DNA from: Bacteroidales bacterium
Lineage (GTDB): Bacteria > Bacteroidota > Bacteroidia > Bacteroidales > WRLA01
NCBI GenBank assembly: GCA_031254805.1
Contig: JAIRTP010000017.1
Span: 1-35,467, forward strand
Length of the DNA: 35,467 nt
Direction: 5' to 3'
Notes under the pieces: generated by a model
Seen by the model: the letters and a program-made list of their open reading frames with translations, nothing else
What the model was told of the DNA's origin: nothing
The model's database searches: none
Made by a program: the position numbers and the translations under genes
In this document: positions 1 to 9,097 of the stretch, piece after piece
Layout: the number at the start of each line of letters is the position of its first letter
How positions within the stretch are numbered: position 1 is the stretch's first letter

Positions 1-1
1 G

Positions 2-223
2 GATGCTGATGTCGCTTATATGCAGAACCGCCATGTGATGGAAGGGTGGCTGTTTGCGAATTTCATTGCCATGATAGCCTACTATAAGTTATATGTAAGA
101 TTGAAACAGGCAAACAAACTCTCCAGGTTTTCGCCGAAAGACATCATCGAATTAGCCAAATCCAGTTATAAATTGAAATGCCGCGGCGAATGGAGAATCT
201 CCGAAACTACAAAAAATGGATGA
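2..223 (+). CDS. Transposase, C-terminal fragment (IS4/IS1634-like), 5' end outside window
   Basis: The reading frame is open from base 2 and ends at a TGA at 221-223. The visible 73 residues contain the pattern 'EGWLFANFIAMIAYYKLY' followed by 'FSPKDIIELAKSSYKLK' and 'GEWRISE', which resembles the C-terminal tail after the last catalytic Glu of IS4/IS1634-type DDE transposases. A run of six A (211-216) precedes the stop. Shifting frame there gives 14 further residues beginning MDDLFMKIRMDYLN and a stop at 258-260, which looks more like a natural tail, so the gene may carry a frameshift at the A run. Family assignment comes from residue pattern only; the catalytic core is not visible. Confidence 0.6.
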   Translation, partial: DADVAYMQNRHVMEGWLFANFIAMIAYYKLYVRLKQANKLSRFSPKDIIELAKSSYKLKCRGEWRISETTKNG

Positions 224-321
224 CCTCTTCATGAAAATAAGAATGGACTACCTAAACTAAGCGGAGTTTGGGGTTAAACACATAGTTTTGCAGGTGACCC
301 GCTTTTTTGTGTCTTTTGGCA

Positions 322-398
322 TGGACAAAACACAAATAAAAAAGCCCACAAATCATTGACTTGTAGGCTTTTGTCCACTTGTTGTCTGGTTTTGTCCA
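322..398. repeat. Short repeats TGGACAAAA beside tRNA-Ser
   Basis: TTTTGTCCA occurs at 369-377 and 390-398, and its inverse TGGACAAAA at 322-330. The inverted pair can pair across the tRNA terminator. The position just beyond the 3' end of a tRNA-Ser gene is a common integration site for mobile elements, but no integrase is visible. Confidence 0.4.
340..372 (-). terminator. Rho-independent terminator of the tRNA-Ser operon
   Basis: AAAAGCC (340-346) pairs with GGCTTTT (366-372), and ACAA (348-351) with TTGT (361-364), with one mismatch between. Read on the minus strand the hairpin is followed by six T, then ATTTG. It lies 37 bases beyond the 3' end of tRNA-Ser(CGA). Confidence 0.65.
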
Positions 399-408
399 GA
401 CCTTCCAG

Positions 409-495
409 CGGAGAGACAGGGATTCGAACCCTGGGTCCGCTTGCGCGAACAACGGTTTTCGAGACCGCCCCAATCGACCACTCTGGCATCTCTCC
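409..495 (-). tRNA. tRNA-Ser (anticodon CGA)
   Basis: On the minus strand the gene folds as a class II cloverleaf. The acceptor GGAGAGA pairs with TCTCTCC. The anticodon stem GCGGT/ACCGT closes the loop CTCGAAA, with the anticodon at 459-461 on the plus strand (TCG, read as CGA). A long serine-type variable arm is present, as is the T-arm sequence GGTTCGAATCC. The discriminator base is G (409), as expected for serine. CCA is not encoded. It is downstream of, and probably cotranscribed with, tRNA-Ser(GCT). Confidence 0.95.
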
Positions 496-535
496 AAAAT
501 AAAAAAAGAGACTGTATCAGCCTCTAAGTATTTTG

Positions 536-622
536 CGGAGAAGGGGGGATTCGAACCCCCGGTACCCTTTCGAGTACGACAGTTTAGCAAACTGCTGGTT
601 TAAGCCACTCACCCACCTCTCC
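536..622 (-). tRNA. tRNA-Ser (anticodon GCT)
   Basis: This is a class II cloverleaf on the minus strand. The acceptor GGAGAGG pairs with CTTCTCC (one G-U). The anticodon stem GCAGT/ACTGT closes the loop TTGCTAA, with the anticodon at 586-588. A long variable arm is present and the T loop is GGTTCGAATCC. The discriminator is G (536) and CCA is not encoded. It is the first gene of a two-tRNA unit reading AGC/AGU and UCG codons. Confidence 0.95.
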
Positions 623-678
623 TAACAATTGCAACTTTTTCGATAATCGATAAAAGAACTCGCTTAAAAAAGCGTTTG

Positions 679-707
679 CAAAGATACGCTTAATTTTAAT
701 TTCCACA
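679..707 (-). promoter_or_regulatory. Bacteroidota-type promoter for the tRNA-Ser pair
   Basis: On the minus strand TTG (705-707) is followed after 18 bases by TATCTTTG (679-686). This matches the Bacteroidota -33 TTG / -7 TAnnTTTG pattern. It lies 57 bases upstream of tRNA-Ser(GCT). Confidence 0.6.
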
Positions 708-758
708 ATTTTTTTTCAAAAAAAATAATTCAATGAAAAAGAACAATTATATCTCCCT

Positions 759-3713
759 TTATTTAATTGTAAATTCATCGGCAAAAATCCATCCATTGTC
801 GCCTGCTCCGAGATGCCATTCCGGAAGCTTTCCAACGCTAGAAGCTACTACTTTTATATAACGTGTTTGTTGTGGTTTTAGCTTCAATTCAAAATCATGA
901 ATTACAATATCCTGCATCTTCATTGGAATATTGTGTTTTATTACGCCGACGCTTCTGAAATTTTCTCCGTCTTCTGACAAGAAAAACTCAACCTGTTTCG
1001 GCATAATGATCCACGCTCTTTGGTCTTGAATGCAGCCCAAAGACAGGTAAGAGATGGTTTCTTTCTGATGCAGATCGACGACAGCGACCAAATCTTGTCC
1101 TTGAAAACCTTGCCAATTTCCTGTTCGAAAATTTTCGCCGCCGCGAATTTGATCAATCAAAGCATTGTCGCCGCCGGCGCTATATTGATTAGCATATTCG
1201 CTTTCCAATTTTATTGTACGATTTTTAGGTATTATTGAGAAACTGGTTTTTATCATCTTGCTCTCTTTGTCTCCTTTTTTTGCAATGACATAATAAGTAA
1301 CGCTATCGGTAATAGAAAAAGGCTCTTGATATAACTTAAACGAAGCGTCAAATTGAGATTTTGTCCCATAATAGATCTTTACGTCCGGTTCAATACAACC
1401 AAATGCAATAGTTGCATCGTCAAGAAATGTTCGTTCTCCTTTCTCTACAAAAGGCGATGGAATAATTAAATGATCCGTAATTTGTGAAACCGGACGTTCT
1501 GTCGCAAAATTTTCATTTGGCTTGTCGCCCATTACGAAGATCAGCTTTCCGCCGTTTCGTATATCATCGTGGGTAATATATCCTTTATTATAATCTTTTC
1601 CGTTTAAAGTGGCGGATTGTATATAGACATTTTTATCGCTATTGTTTCGAGCTTCCACTACAAATGTATTTCCATTTTCCATTTGAAATGAAATTTTAGA
1701 AAATAACGGACTTCCAATATTATATTGATTGTCGCCAGGCGTAACAGGATAAAATCCCATGGAACTCAGCACATACCAAGCCGACATTTGTCCGCAATCT
1801 TCATTGCCGCACAATCCGTCGGGCGTGGGAGAATACATATCTTTCATAATTTGTCGCGTTAATGCTTGCGTTTTCCAAGGTTTTCCGGCACAATTATATA
1901 AATAGGCTATGTGATGGCTTGGCTCATTTCCATGCGCATACTGCCCAATAAGTCCCGTGATATCGGCTTGTTCTCTTCCCGTCGTGGTCGTCGATTCTGT
2001 GAACATTTTATCCAACATCTCACAAAACGCTTCATCTCCTCCATGAAGTTGGATCAACGTATTAATATCTTGCGGCACATAAAAGTTGTATTGCCAAGCA
2101 TTTGCCTCCGTATAATTGAAATTCACTTCGCGCGGATCAAACGGAGAAAACCATTTTCCGGAATAACGCGCACGCATAAATTTCGTTTCGGGATCAAAAA
2201 CATTTTTATAAGATTGCGCTCGACGAATATAATATTCATAGTCGTTCAATTCTTCTAACTCTTTTGCCATCATGGCAATGCACCAATCGTCATAAGCATA
2301 TTCTAAAGTTTTTGAGACAGATTCTCCTTCTACGTCGGCAGGCACGTAACCGTTGGATTTATATGATTTCAAGCCGAATTTATCATTCATCGCGCTTGAT
2401 TTCATTGCTTGATACGCTTTTTTAATATCGTAGCTGCGAATGCCTTTCATATATGCATCTACGATTACCGAAATGGCGTGATAACCGATCATGCAATTTG
2501 TTTCGCACGAAGAAAGTTCCCAAACGGGCAACAAGCCGCCCTGTTCCCACTGTTTAATAAAAGTATTGATAAAATCATTGGTCATTTGTTCGCTAAAAAG
2601 CGTCATAAAAGGATGCATTGCCCGATATGTGTCCCACAATGAAAATACCGTGTAATAATTAAAATCGACATGATGAATCTCCAAATCTCGTCCGCGATAC
2701 ATTCCGTTCACATCTTGATATATGTTAGGAGCCGTCATACAATGATACATTGCCGTATAAAAGTTGATTTTATCATCTTTAGAATCTCCTTCCACCACAA
2801 TTCGAGAGAGATATTCGTTCCAAACTTTACGAACATTCGCATGAGCGGCGTCAAAATCCCAATCCGGAGCTTCTGTTTCAAGATTAAGTCGCGCATTTTC
2901 AACGCTTACAGGAGAAAGGGCGACTTTTACAAGCAACGGCGTATTATCAGTAGACATATCGAAATCCGCCCAAGCTTTTAATGCCTCGCCGCTTGCATAT
3001 ATCGTTCCTTCGTGTTTTTCTCCGGATACTTCAACGCCATGACGCTCAAAATCTCGCGAAAATTGAATCACAAAATAAGTCCTTTGATCATTCGCCCATT
3101 CTTGAGAACGACGATATCCTGTGATTTCATTTTTTCCGACAAATTCCAAATGAGATTCTAATACCTTATCGCGATGCATCAGATCAAGAACGACATGAGC
3201 GTTTTCGGTTTTCGGAAAATGATATTTATGCCATCCCACGCGAGGCGTAGCCGTCAGTTCCACCTTTACATTGTAATCGTCCAACATGACCGAATAATAT
3301 CCCGCAGCTGCTTCTTCGTTTTTATGAGAAAATTTGGAAGCATATCCTTGCGTATGATTTTTTGCTCCGTTATTAAGTTGTAAAGTTCCTGTTGTAGGCA
3401 TCAATAAAATATCGCCATAATCCAAACAACCCGTTCCGCTCAAATGCGTATGCGAAAAGCCAAAAACGACCTCGTCGGAGTAATGATATCCCGAACAGCC
3501 ATTCCATCCTTCCAATCGTGTATCAGGACTTAACTGAATCATTCCAAACGGCCAAGTAGCGCCGGGAAACGTATGTCCGAACGCATCAGTTCCGATTATC
3601 GGATCGACATAATCGACAGGATTCTTAATATTGCGCTTACAGCCCGTAACACATAGGGTTATAAATATTATCAATAATAAAGGAATTAAAATGTCTTTTT
3701 TCATGATTGCCAT
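759..3713 (-). CDS. GH92 alpha-mannosidase, lipoprotein, with C-terminal discoidin-like domain
   Basis: This is a predicted exo-alpha-mannosidase (GH92) trimming host or fungal mannans and N-glycans at the cell surface or periplasm. A lipoprotein signal is visible: hydrophobic stretch, then VTGC with Cys25. The GH92 body spans roughly residues 34-770, with the N-terminal hallmark 'DPIIGTDAFGHTFPGATWPFGM', split here by eye as DPIIGT and PGATWPFGM. Conserved loops GNEPSHH (about 593) and GNEDCGQMSAW (about 632) sit where characterised GH92 enzymes hold acidic active-site residues. A short Ig-like segment (about 770-840) precedes a discoidin/F5-8-type C-terminal domain (about 850-984), a usual sugar-binding module. 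ATG at 3713 is used; ATG at 3704 is an equally good start. Substrate linkage cannot be read from sequence. No SusCD pair is adjacent. Confidence 0.93.
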   Translation of the reverse strand: MAIMKKDILIPLLLIIFITLCVTGCKRNIKNPVDYVDPIIGTDAFGHTFPGATWPFGMIQLSPDTRLEGWNGCSGYHYSDEVVFGFSHTHLSGTGCLDYGDILLMPTTGTLQLNNGAKNHTQGYASKFSHKNEEAAAGYYSVMLDDYNVKVELTATPRVGWHKYHFPKTENAHVVLDLMHRDKVLESHLEFVGKNEITGYRRSQEWANDQRTYFVIQFSRDFERHGVEVSGEKHEGTIYASGEALKAWADFDMSTDNTPLLVKVALSPVSVENARLNLETEAPDWDFDAAHANVRKVWNEYLSRIVVEGDSKDDKINFYTAMYHCMTAPNIYQDVNGMYRGRDLEIHHVDFNYYTVFSLWDTYRAMHPFMTLFSEQMTNDFINTFIKQWEQGGLLPVWELSSCETNCMIGYHAISVIVDAYMKGIRSYDIKKAYQAMKSSAMNDKFGLKSYKSNGYVPADVEGESVSKTLEYAYDDWCIAMMAKELEELNDYEYYIRRAQSYKNVFDPETKFMRARYSGKWFSPFDPREVNFNYTEANAWQYNFYVPQDINTLIQLHGGDEAFCEMLDKMFTESTTTTGREQADITGLIGQYAHGNEPSHHIAYLYNCAGKPWKTQALTRQIMKDMYSPTPDGLCGNEDCGQMSAWYVLSSMGFYPVTPGDNQYNIGSPLFSKISFQMENGNTFVVEARNNSDKNVYIQSATLNGKDYNKGYITHDDIRNGGKLIFVMGDKPNENFATERPVSQITDHLIIPSPFVEKGERTFLDDATIAFGCIEPDVKIYYGTKSQFDASFKLYQEPFSITDSVTYYVIAKKGDKESKMIKTSFSIIPKNRTIKLESEYANQYSAGGDNALIDQIRGGENFRTGNWQGFQGQDLVAVVDLHQKETISYLSLGCIQDQRAWIIMPKQVEFFLSEDGENFRSVGVIKHNIPMKMQDIVIHDFELKLKPQQTRYIKVVASSVGKLPEWHLGAGDNGWIFADEFTIK

Positions 3714-3742
3714 TTCTTATTTAGATTTTATAAAATTGTACG

Positions 3743-3775
3743 CAAATATACGCAAAAGTCCTCATACATACGCAA
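3743..3775 (-). promoter_or_regulatory. Candidate promoter of the GH92 gene
   Basis: On the minus strand TATATTTG (3743-3750) fits the -7 TAnnTTTG box, with TTG (3773-3775) 22 bases upstream. It is 30 bases before the GH92 start codon. Confidence 0.5.
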
Positions 3776-3887
3776 TCCAATAAAAATTGAATATAAAGCA
3801 ACCTCTATTTCGTTCTGTACGGCGTCGGTTAAGCGAGATTTGCAAAAAAGAGACAACTTTCGTCACATTTGAATAATAACAGTGAAT

Positions 3888-4778
3888 TTATTCGTTGGAA
3901 ACAATGATTTTCAAAGCTTTTTCAATAACCTCTACAGTGGTCGAGATTTCCGTTTCATAAGGGTCGCCGTCGATGTTGACAACGCCTTTTTGATCGCGAA
4001 TAATTTCTATCTTCTTTGTTTTAAAAGTACTAAAATATAATATTTTATCGGCTCTTCCCGTAAATATTTGAATGGAAGATAACGGGGCCGAAACAATGGG
4101 AATTTTTTTGACCATGACTACGTCGATATAACCATCGAAAAGATCGGCTTGCGGCGCTATTCGAAAATTATATCCATATTGATCCGAATTGGCAAAGACT
4201 ATAAACGCGCACGTCTCTGTCAACTCTTTATCGTCGTATTTAATGATGAATCTTTCCGGTTTATAATTAAAATATTCTACAATGGCGGATTGTAAATAGG
4301 TAAAGAAACCTCTTCTCTGCAGCGATTTATAGCGTTTGGCGACCATAGCGTCCAAACCTATTCCCGCCAAGGAGAAAGCGTATTTGTCATTTACTTTTAA
4401 AACGTCGGCATATTTTGCCGTTCCGGTGAAAATAATATCTAAAGCTTTTTTGATATTAAACGGGATTTTTAAATAATGCGCCAATCCATTACCCGATCCG
4501 CTGGGAATAATTCCCAAAGAAGTATCTGCATAAACTAATGAACGCGCGGCTTCGTTAATGCTGCCGTCGCCTCCGGCGACAACGACTCTTGCAATATTTA
4601 GATCGACGGCTTTTTTTACCAAATCTGTCGTATGTCCGGCATATTTTGAACGCCAGATTTCAGCTTCTATATCATGTTTCTCGATATATTTTTTTATTTT
4701 TCGCTCAATGCGCTTGCGACGGAATTTTTGAATACCGCTAATGGGATTTAATATAAAAACCGTCTTATCTGTTTTCAT
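3888..4778 (-). CDS. Diacylglycerol/lipid kinase (YegS/BmrU family)
   Basis: The 296-residue protein fits the DAGK catalytic family, which phosphorylates diacylglycerol or related lipids using ATP at the inner face of the membrane. Visible motifs are NPISG at 11-15 (nucleotide-binding start), GGDGS at 69-73 followed by INE, and GSGNGLA at 94-100. The C-terminal lobe carries APQADLFDGYIDVV. Length is usual for the family. It starts at ATG 4778, 174 bases upstream of the GH92 start on the same strand, so it may be its own unit: the GH92 gene has its own promoter box in between. The actual lipid substrate is not predictable; sphingolipid or DAG recycling are both possible in Bacteroidota. Confidence 0.88.
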   Translation of the reverse strand: MKTDKTVFILNPISGIQKFRRKRIERKIKKYIEKHDIEAEIWRSKYAGHTTDLVKKAVDLNIARVVVAGGDGSINEAARSLVYADTSLGIIPSGSGNGLAHYLKIPFNIKKALDIIFTGTAKYADVLKVNDKYAFSLAGIGLDAMVAKRYKSLQRRGFFTYLQSAIVEYFNYKPERFIIKYDDKELTETCAFIVFANSDQYGYNFRIAPQADLFDGYIDVVMVKKIPIVSAPLSSIQIFTGRADKILYFSTFKTKKIEIIRDQKGVVNIDGDPYETEISTTVEVIEKALKIIVSNE

Positions 4779-5768
4779 AACGTTTTACTACCAATATATT
4801 TTTAATCAATGAGTTGCTATATGTTTGAATAAATATGCGCATTAAGTTATATTCTCCTTTCAGCGCAAGTTTTATTCCTAATAAATTCCTTCTTTTTTTA
4901 CCATCTTTTTTTGGAACAAAGTTATTATATCTCCGTTAAAAATAAAAATATCTTTTTCCGTGATAAACCGATAAGATATCATGCGATAACTGATAGCAAA
5001 AACGACCTGTGGAGAACGCATACAACCGCCGCCGCTATCTGAAAAAGTAGTTATGAAAATGATCTCCCATTCGTAACTTCTGTTCGGCAAGATAGCAGAT
5101 CTTTATTTCCCTGATTGACCATTGATGTTCACTTTTGCAATTGCAAATGTTTAATGAATATGAACCGTTTATCGTCACTCCGATCGCCTTAACAGGCAGG
5201 ATACAAAAATGAAAAAAAATACTTTCGCATCGCATCATAATGTGGAATATTTTGAAATAACAGCGGTCGAAGATCCGCATATCCGCCTTGCGACGAAGAA
5301 CCGCCGTAAGCTGTTTTTTCTCTCAGGTTGAATGATCCGAGACTTTTGTACAGCGTCTTTGATTGTAAACAAAATAATACAAAGAAAAAAGATATATGAT
5401 TATCGTGGTAAAATATTTTTTACCCGTACCGTTGAAATATACAATAGCCAAAAAGAATAAAAAAAGTTCGTGCATCGGTTATTGGATTGCATAACTCCGG
5501 TAATGGATAGTTTTACTCCTATTTCGCTAAGACCATTCACTGTTAAACTGCAATGTATATTTTGTATACCTTACCTTAAAAATCAGGGGTTCCTCATCAT
5601 AATAATATCGAATTTATATTCCTTGTAATCAATTAATTGCATATAAATGAAATCATTTATATATTTCATAATAGGTTCCTCTTTTCTTATTTGTTCGCAT
5701 GATAAATTCGGCGTCAAAAAAAATTACGCTCTTTTTTAATTTAAGTATTTATCTATTAAAAAAATACG
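4779..5768. other. Gene-poor kilobase between lipid kinase and thrS
   Basis: I see no convincing gene in about 990 bases. The best candidate is a 40-codon plus-strand frame, 5209-5331, starting ATG after AGGCAGGAT and ending at TGA. It has no recognisable family and could be a remnant. The minus-strand frames here have odd composition (rich in Cys, Ile, Phe) and look like chance. Composition shifts from mixed (4950-5340) to AT-rich (5380-5760), suggesting decayed genes joined to a promoter region. Confidence 0.4.
5641..5662. repeat. 22-base near-perfect palindrome
   Basis: ATATAAATGA (5641-5650) and TCATTTATAT (5653-5662) are exact reverse complements separated by AA. It lies about 105 bases upstream of the thrS -7 box. 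It could be an operator or a chance AT-rich palindrome. Confidence 0.4.
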
Positions 5769-5776
5769 TACCTTTG
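5769..5776 (+). promoter_or_regulatory. -7 box of the thrS operon
   Basis: TACCTTTG at 5769-5776 matches TAnnTTTG and sits 23 bases before the thrS ATG. I see no clear TTG at -33. Confidence 0.5.
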
Positions 5777-5799
5777 CGCCCATTTTTGAAGATATTAGA

Positions 5800-7740
5800 A
5801 TGAATATAAATATAACATTGCCGGACGGCTCGGTAAAACAATTTGCATCGGGAGTAACGCCGATGGATATTGCCCTGAGTATTAGCGAAGGATTGGCGCG
5901 CAATGTGTTGGCCGCTAAAGCCGACGACATGACGCTCGACGCAATGCGTCCGCTTACCAAAGACTGTCGTTTACAATTGCTTATGTGGAACGATGAAGAT
6001 GGTAAGGACGCGTTTTGGCACTCTTCGGCGCACCTTATGGCCGCCGCTGTCGAACAGCTTTATCCCGGCGTAAAATTTGGCATTGGTCCGGCTATTGAAA
6101 ACGGTTTTTACTATGACATAGATTTTGGCGATCATAAGATCAGTTCTGAAGATTTTCCCGCCATTGAGAAAAAAATGGAAGAGATCGCTCGTCAAAAATT
6201 GCCATTTGTCCGCAGAGAAGTTTCTAAATCGGAAGCTATTGATTTTTTCACAAAAAAGGGCGATCAATATAAGTTAGAATTGATTTCCGAATTGGAAGAT
6301 GGAACGATTAGTTTCTATTCTACAGGAGATTTTACCGATCTGTGTCGCGGACCTCACATTCCGGATACAGGATTGATCAAAGCGATCAAATTGACGGCGG
6401 TATCGGGCGTATATTGGCGCGGCGATGAAACTCGTCAGCAATTGGCGCGTATTTACGGCGTCACTTTTCCAAAGAAAAAAGAGCTTGACGAATATTTGCT
6501 TATGCTCGAAGAGGCTAAAAAGCGCGATCATCGCAAGATCGGGAAAGAGATGGAACTTTTTACTTTCAGCCATCATGTAGGTCTTGGATTACCTTTATGG
6601 CTTCCAAAAGGCGCCGCATTACGCGAGCGCTTGGAAAATTATTTAAAAAAAGTACAACGTAAAGCCGGATATAAACAAGTAATTACGCCGCATATTGGTA
6701 ACGTGATGCTATATAAAACTTCCGGACATTATGACAAGTACGGTAAAGATAGCTTTCAGCCGATCAATACGCCGGTTGAAGGAGAGCAATATTTTTTGAA
6801 GCCGATGAACTGTCCGCATCATTGTGAAATTTACAACGAACGCCCGCATTCCTACAAGGAATTGCCGTTGCGTTTGGCGGAATTTGGTACGGTTTATCGT
6901 TATGAACAGAGCGGAGAATTGCACGGATTGACCCGAGTGAGAGGATTTACGCAAGACGACGCTCATATTTTTTGTACGCCCGATCAGGTAAAAGATGAAT
7001 TTAAATCGGTTATTGATATTGTTTTGACTATTTTCAAAGCGATGAGTTTTACCGATTATATTTGTCAGATTTCATTGCGTGATCCGAACAATAAAGAGAA
7101 ATATATCGGTTCGGACGAAAATTGGGATAAAGCCGAGAACGCTATTAAAGAGGTGGCGGAGGAACGCGGTTTAAAAACCGTCATAGAATATGGTGAAGCG
7201 GCATTTTATGGCCCGAAAATGGATTTCATGGTGCGTGACGCTATCGGTCGTAAATGGCAATTAGGAACTATTCAGGTTGATTATAACCTTCCCGAACGCT
7301 TTAACCTCGAATATATTGGAGCCGACAATCAAAAACATCGTCCGGTGATGATCCATCGTGCGCCCTTTGGTTCTATGGAACGTTTTGTGGCGGTATTAAT
7401 TGAGCATTGCGCAGGTAAATTTCCGCTTTGGTTGACGCCTGAACAGGTTGCTATTCTGCCGATTAGTGAGAAATATAACAAATACGCGGAAAAAGTTTTG
7501 CAATTGCTGGAAAATGCCGAAATTCGCGCACAAATTGACGACCGTAATGAAAAGACAGGTAAGAAGATACGAGACGCTGAAATAAAGCGTATTCCGTATA
7601 TGATCATCGTGGGCGAAAAAGAAGAATCGGAAGAAACTATTTCCGTAAGAAAGCAAGGAGAAGGAGATTTGGGGAGTATGAACGTTGAGGAGTTTGTAAG
7701 TAGAATTAATGAAGAAATTCATTTAATGACGGAGCAATAA
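5800..7740 (+). CDS. thrS: Threonyl-tRNA synthetase
   Basis: This class II synthetase charges tRNA-Thr in the cytosol. The 646 residues match the usual bacterial length. Domain order is a TGS domain (about 1-62), an editing domain with HSSAH at 74-78 and [13 protein letters not shown] (the zinc-dependent Ser-tRNA editing site), a catalytic core with motif 2 region KPMNCPHH (about 334) and [13 protein letters not shown] (about 380), motif 3 [11 protein letters not shown], and a C-terminal anticodon-binding domain from about 540. It starts at ATG 5800. It is the first gene of the thrS-infC-rpmI-rplT operon, with 30 bases to infC. Nothing unusual is seen in the sequence. Confidence 0.98.
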   Translation: MNINITLPDGSVKQFASGVTPMDIALSISEGLARNVLAAKADDMTLDAMRPLTKDCRLQLLMWNDEDGKDAFWHSSAHLMAAAVEQLYPGVKFGIGPAIENGFYYDIDFGDHKISSEDFPAIEKKMEEIARQKLPFVRREVSKSEAIDFFTKKGDQYKLELISELEDGTISFYSTGDFTDLCRGPHIPDTGLIKAIKLTAVSGVYWRGDETRQQLARIYGVTFPKKKELDEYLLMLEEAKKRDHRKIGKEMELFTFSHHVGLGLPLWLPKGAALRERLENYLKKVQRKAGYKQVITPHIGNVMLYKTSGHYDKYGKDSFQPINTPVEGEQYFLKPMNCPHHCEIYNERPHSYKELPLRLAEFGTVYRYEQSGELHGLTRVRGFTQDDAHIFCTPDQVKDEFKSVIDIVLTIFKAMSFTDYICQISLRDPNNKEKYIGSDENWDKAENAIKEVAEERGLKTVIEYGEAAFYGPKMDFMVRDAIGRKWQLGTIQVDYNLPERFNLEYIGADNQKHRPVMIHRAPFGSMERFVAVLIEHCAGKFPLWLTPEQVAILPISEKYNKYAEKVLQLLENAEIRAQIDDRNEKTGKKIRDAEIKRIPYMIIVGEKEESEETISVRKQGEGDLGSMNVEEFVSRINEEIHLMTEQ

Positions 7741-7770
7741 AAATAGTATAAACAAAAGTAATTAAGAAAT

Positions 7771-8355
7771 TTGAACAACAGACCTTTTAAACCCTCGTCT
7801 AATTTTAGGCCGGGCGGCGGGTACAACAGAAGAGGCCCGCAAAAAAAAGAAGAATTACACAAGATCAATGAACGTATTACTGCGCCGGTTGTACGGCTTG
7901 TTGGCGAAGGCGTAGAACCCAGAATTTGTTCTTTGAAAGAAGCCTTGTATGAAGCGCGCAACACGGAGTTGGATTTGGTTGAAATATCTCCTACAGCTAA
8001 TCCGCCAGTAGTTAAGATATTGGATTACAAAAAGTTTTTGTATGAACAAAAACGTAAACAAAAAGAAATTAAGGCGAATGCGGCAAAAGTAGTAGTCAAA
8101 GAGATTCGGATGGGACCTAATACCGATGAGCATGATTTTCAGTTCAAATTGAAACATGCGATGAACTTCTTAAAAGAAGGCTATAAGGTTAAAGTCGAGG
8201 TATTTTTCAAAGGAAGAACCATCGTATATAGAGATCAGGGAGAGATCAAATTGCTGAAGTTTGCACAAGATCTTGAAGAATACGGCAAGGTAGAAAGTCT
8301 TCCCAAGCTTGAAGGGAAACGGATGATCATGATGATCTCACCGAAGAAAAAATAG
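7771..8355 (+). CDS. infC: Translation initiation factor IF-3, TTG start
   Basis: IF-3 binds the 30S subunit, prevents premature 50S joining and checks the start codon. The N domain begins around residue 28 ([20 protein letters not shown]) and the C domain after the linker around residue 105 (KEIRMGPN ... MISPKKK). The start is TTG at 7771: an in-frame TAA lies 10 bases upstream (7759-7761) and the first in-frame ATG is about 110 codons downstream, so no ATG start is possible. Non-AUG starts are the known basis of IF-3 self-control (AUU in E. coli). The N-terminal tail is Gly/Arg/Asn-rich and about 25 residues longer than in E. coli. Confidence 0.96.
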   Translation: MNNRPFKPSSNFRPGGGYNRRGPQKKEELHKINERITAPVVRLVGEGVEPRICSLKEALYEARNTELDLVEISPTANPPVVKILDYKKFLYEQKRKQKEIKANAAKVVVKEIRMGPNTDEHDFQFKLKHAMNFLKEGYKVKVEVFFKGRTIVYRDQGEIKLLKFAQDLEEYGKVESLPKLEGKRMIMMISPKKK

Positions 8356-8416
8356 AAAAATTCAATTATTGAATATATAAATAGTTTTTATTAATCATTT
8401 AAAAAGTGCTTGTAGA

Positions 8417-8611
8417 ATGCCTAAAATTAAAACAAAAGCCGCAGCGAAAAAGAGATTTACGTTGACCGGCACAGGCAAAATCAAAAGGAGACATGCTTAC
8501 AAAAGTCACATTTTGACAAAGAAATCGAAAAAACGTAAACGTAATCTCGGTTACTTTGCTATCGTTGACAATGCCGATGTGAATAATGTAAAACAAATGT
8601 TGAACCTTTAA
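8417..8611 (+). CDS. rpmI: Large ribosomal subunit protein bL35
   Basis: The 64-residue, very basic protein shows the bL35 pattern [14 protein letters not shown], then TGTGKIKRR and a [15 protein letters not shown] core. Length is normal. It sits 61 bases after infC and 83 bases before rplT in the standard order. Confidence 0.98.
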   Translation: MPKIKTKAAAKKRFTLTGTGKIKRRHAYKSHILTKKSKKRKRNLGYFAIVDNADVNNVKQMLNL

Positions 8612-8637
8612 GAAAATCAAATTAATGTTTAACTTGC

Positions 8638-8677
8638 GGTTAGCAGAACAAGATTCCGAATGGGAGGAACGCTAACC
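8638..8677 (+). promoter_or_regulatory. Hairpin in the rpmI-rplT spacer, candidate L20 control element
   Basis: GGTTAGC (8638-8644) pairs exactly with GCTAACC (8671-8677). An inner TTCC (8654-8657) can pair with GGAA (8666-8669). The loop holds GGGAGG, a purine-rich SD-like run, 26 bases before the rplT ATG. In E. coli and Firmicutes L20 represses its own operon by binding mRNA structures; that this hairpin does so is inference. Confidence 0.45.
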
Positions 8678-8694
8678 CAAAAAATTGGAAAATT

Positions 8695-9039
8695 ATGCCA
8701 AGATCAGTAAATGCAGTAGCTTCAAGAAACAGAAGAAGAAGACTTCTGAAAGAAGTGAAGGGCCAATTTGGCCGAAGGAAAAATGTCTGGACGGTCGCTA
8801 AAAACGCGTATGAAAAAGGACAACAGTACGCGTACCGTGACAGAAGAGCGAAGAAGAGAAATTTCAGAGGATTGTGGATCGCCCGTATCAATGCAGGCGT
8901 GAGACAATACGGCATGTCGTACTCTCAATTTATGGGAGCTATTCACAAAGCCGACATCGAGATCAACCGTAAAACGTTGGCCGACCTCGCCCTCAACAAC
9001 CCCGACGCTTTCAAAGCTATCGTGGAAAAAGTGAAATAA
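8695..9039 (+). CDS. rplT: Large ribosomal subunit protein bL20
   Basis: This early assembly protein of the 50S subunit binds 23S rRNA. The 114 residues begin [16 protein letters not shown] with the long basic N-terminal helix, followed by the globular domain with [21 protein letters not shown] and [14 protein letters not shown]. Length matches the family. It is the last gene of the operon, followed after 22 bases by a strong terminator. Confidence 0.98.
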   Translation: MPRSVNAVASRNRRRRLLKEVKGQFGRRKNVWTVAKNAYEKGQQYAYRDRRAKKRNFRGLWIARINAGVRQYGMSYSQFMGAIHKADIEINRKTLADLALNNPDAFKAIVEKVK

Positions 9040-9061
9040 AAAACTTTCTCGTAATTTATAA

Positions 9062-9097
9062 AAAGAAAGCTGCTCCAAAAGGGCGGCTTTCTTTTTT
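9062..9097 (+). terminator. Rho-independent terminator of the thrS-rplT operon
   Basis: AAAGAAAGCTGC (9062-9073) pairs with GCGGCTTTCTTT (9083-9094, one T-G pair). The 9-base loop is followed by a T run. The A-rich left arm could also let it work from the minus strand. Confidence 0.85.

Noticed and set aside
252..590. Minus-strand frames of 112 and 71 codons
   Set aside because: They run straight through two tRNA-Ser genes and a terminator; no protein features.
5035..5280. Minus-strand 81-codon frame
   Set aside because: Cys/Ile/Phe/His-rich composition without motifs; likely chance.
5209..5331. 40-codon plus-strand frame in the gene-poor region
   Set aside because: SD-like sequence is present but there is no recognisable family, no operon partner and no conservation evidence.
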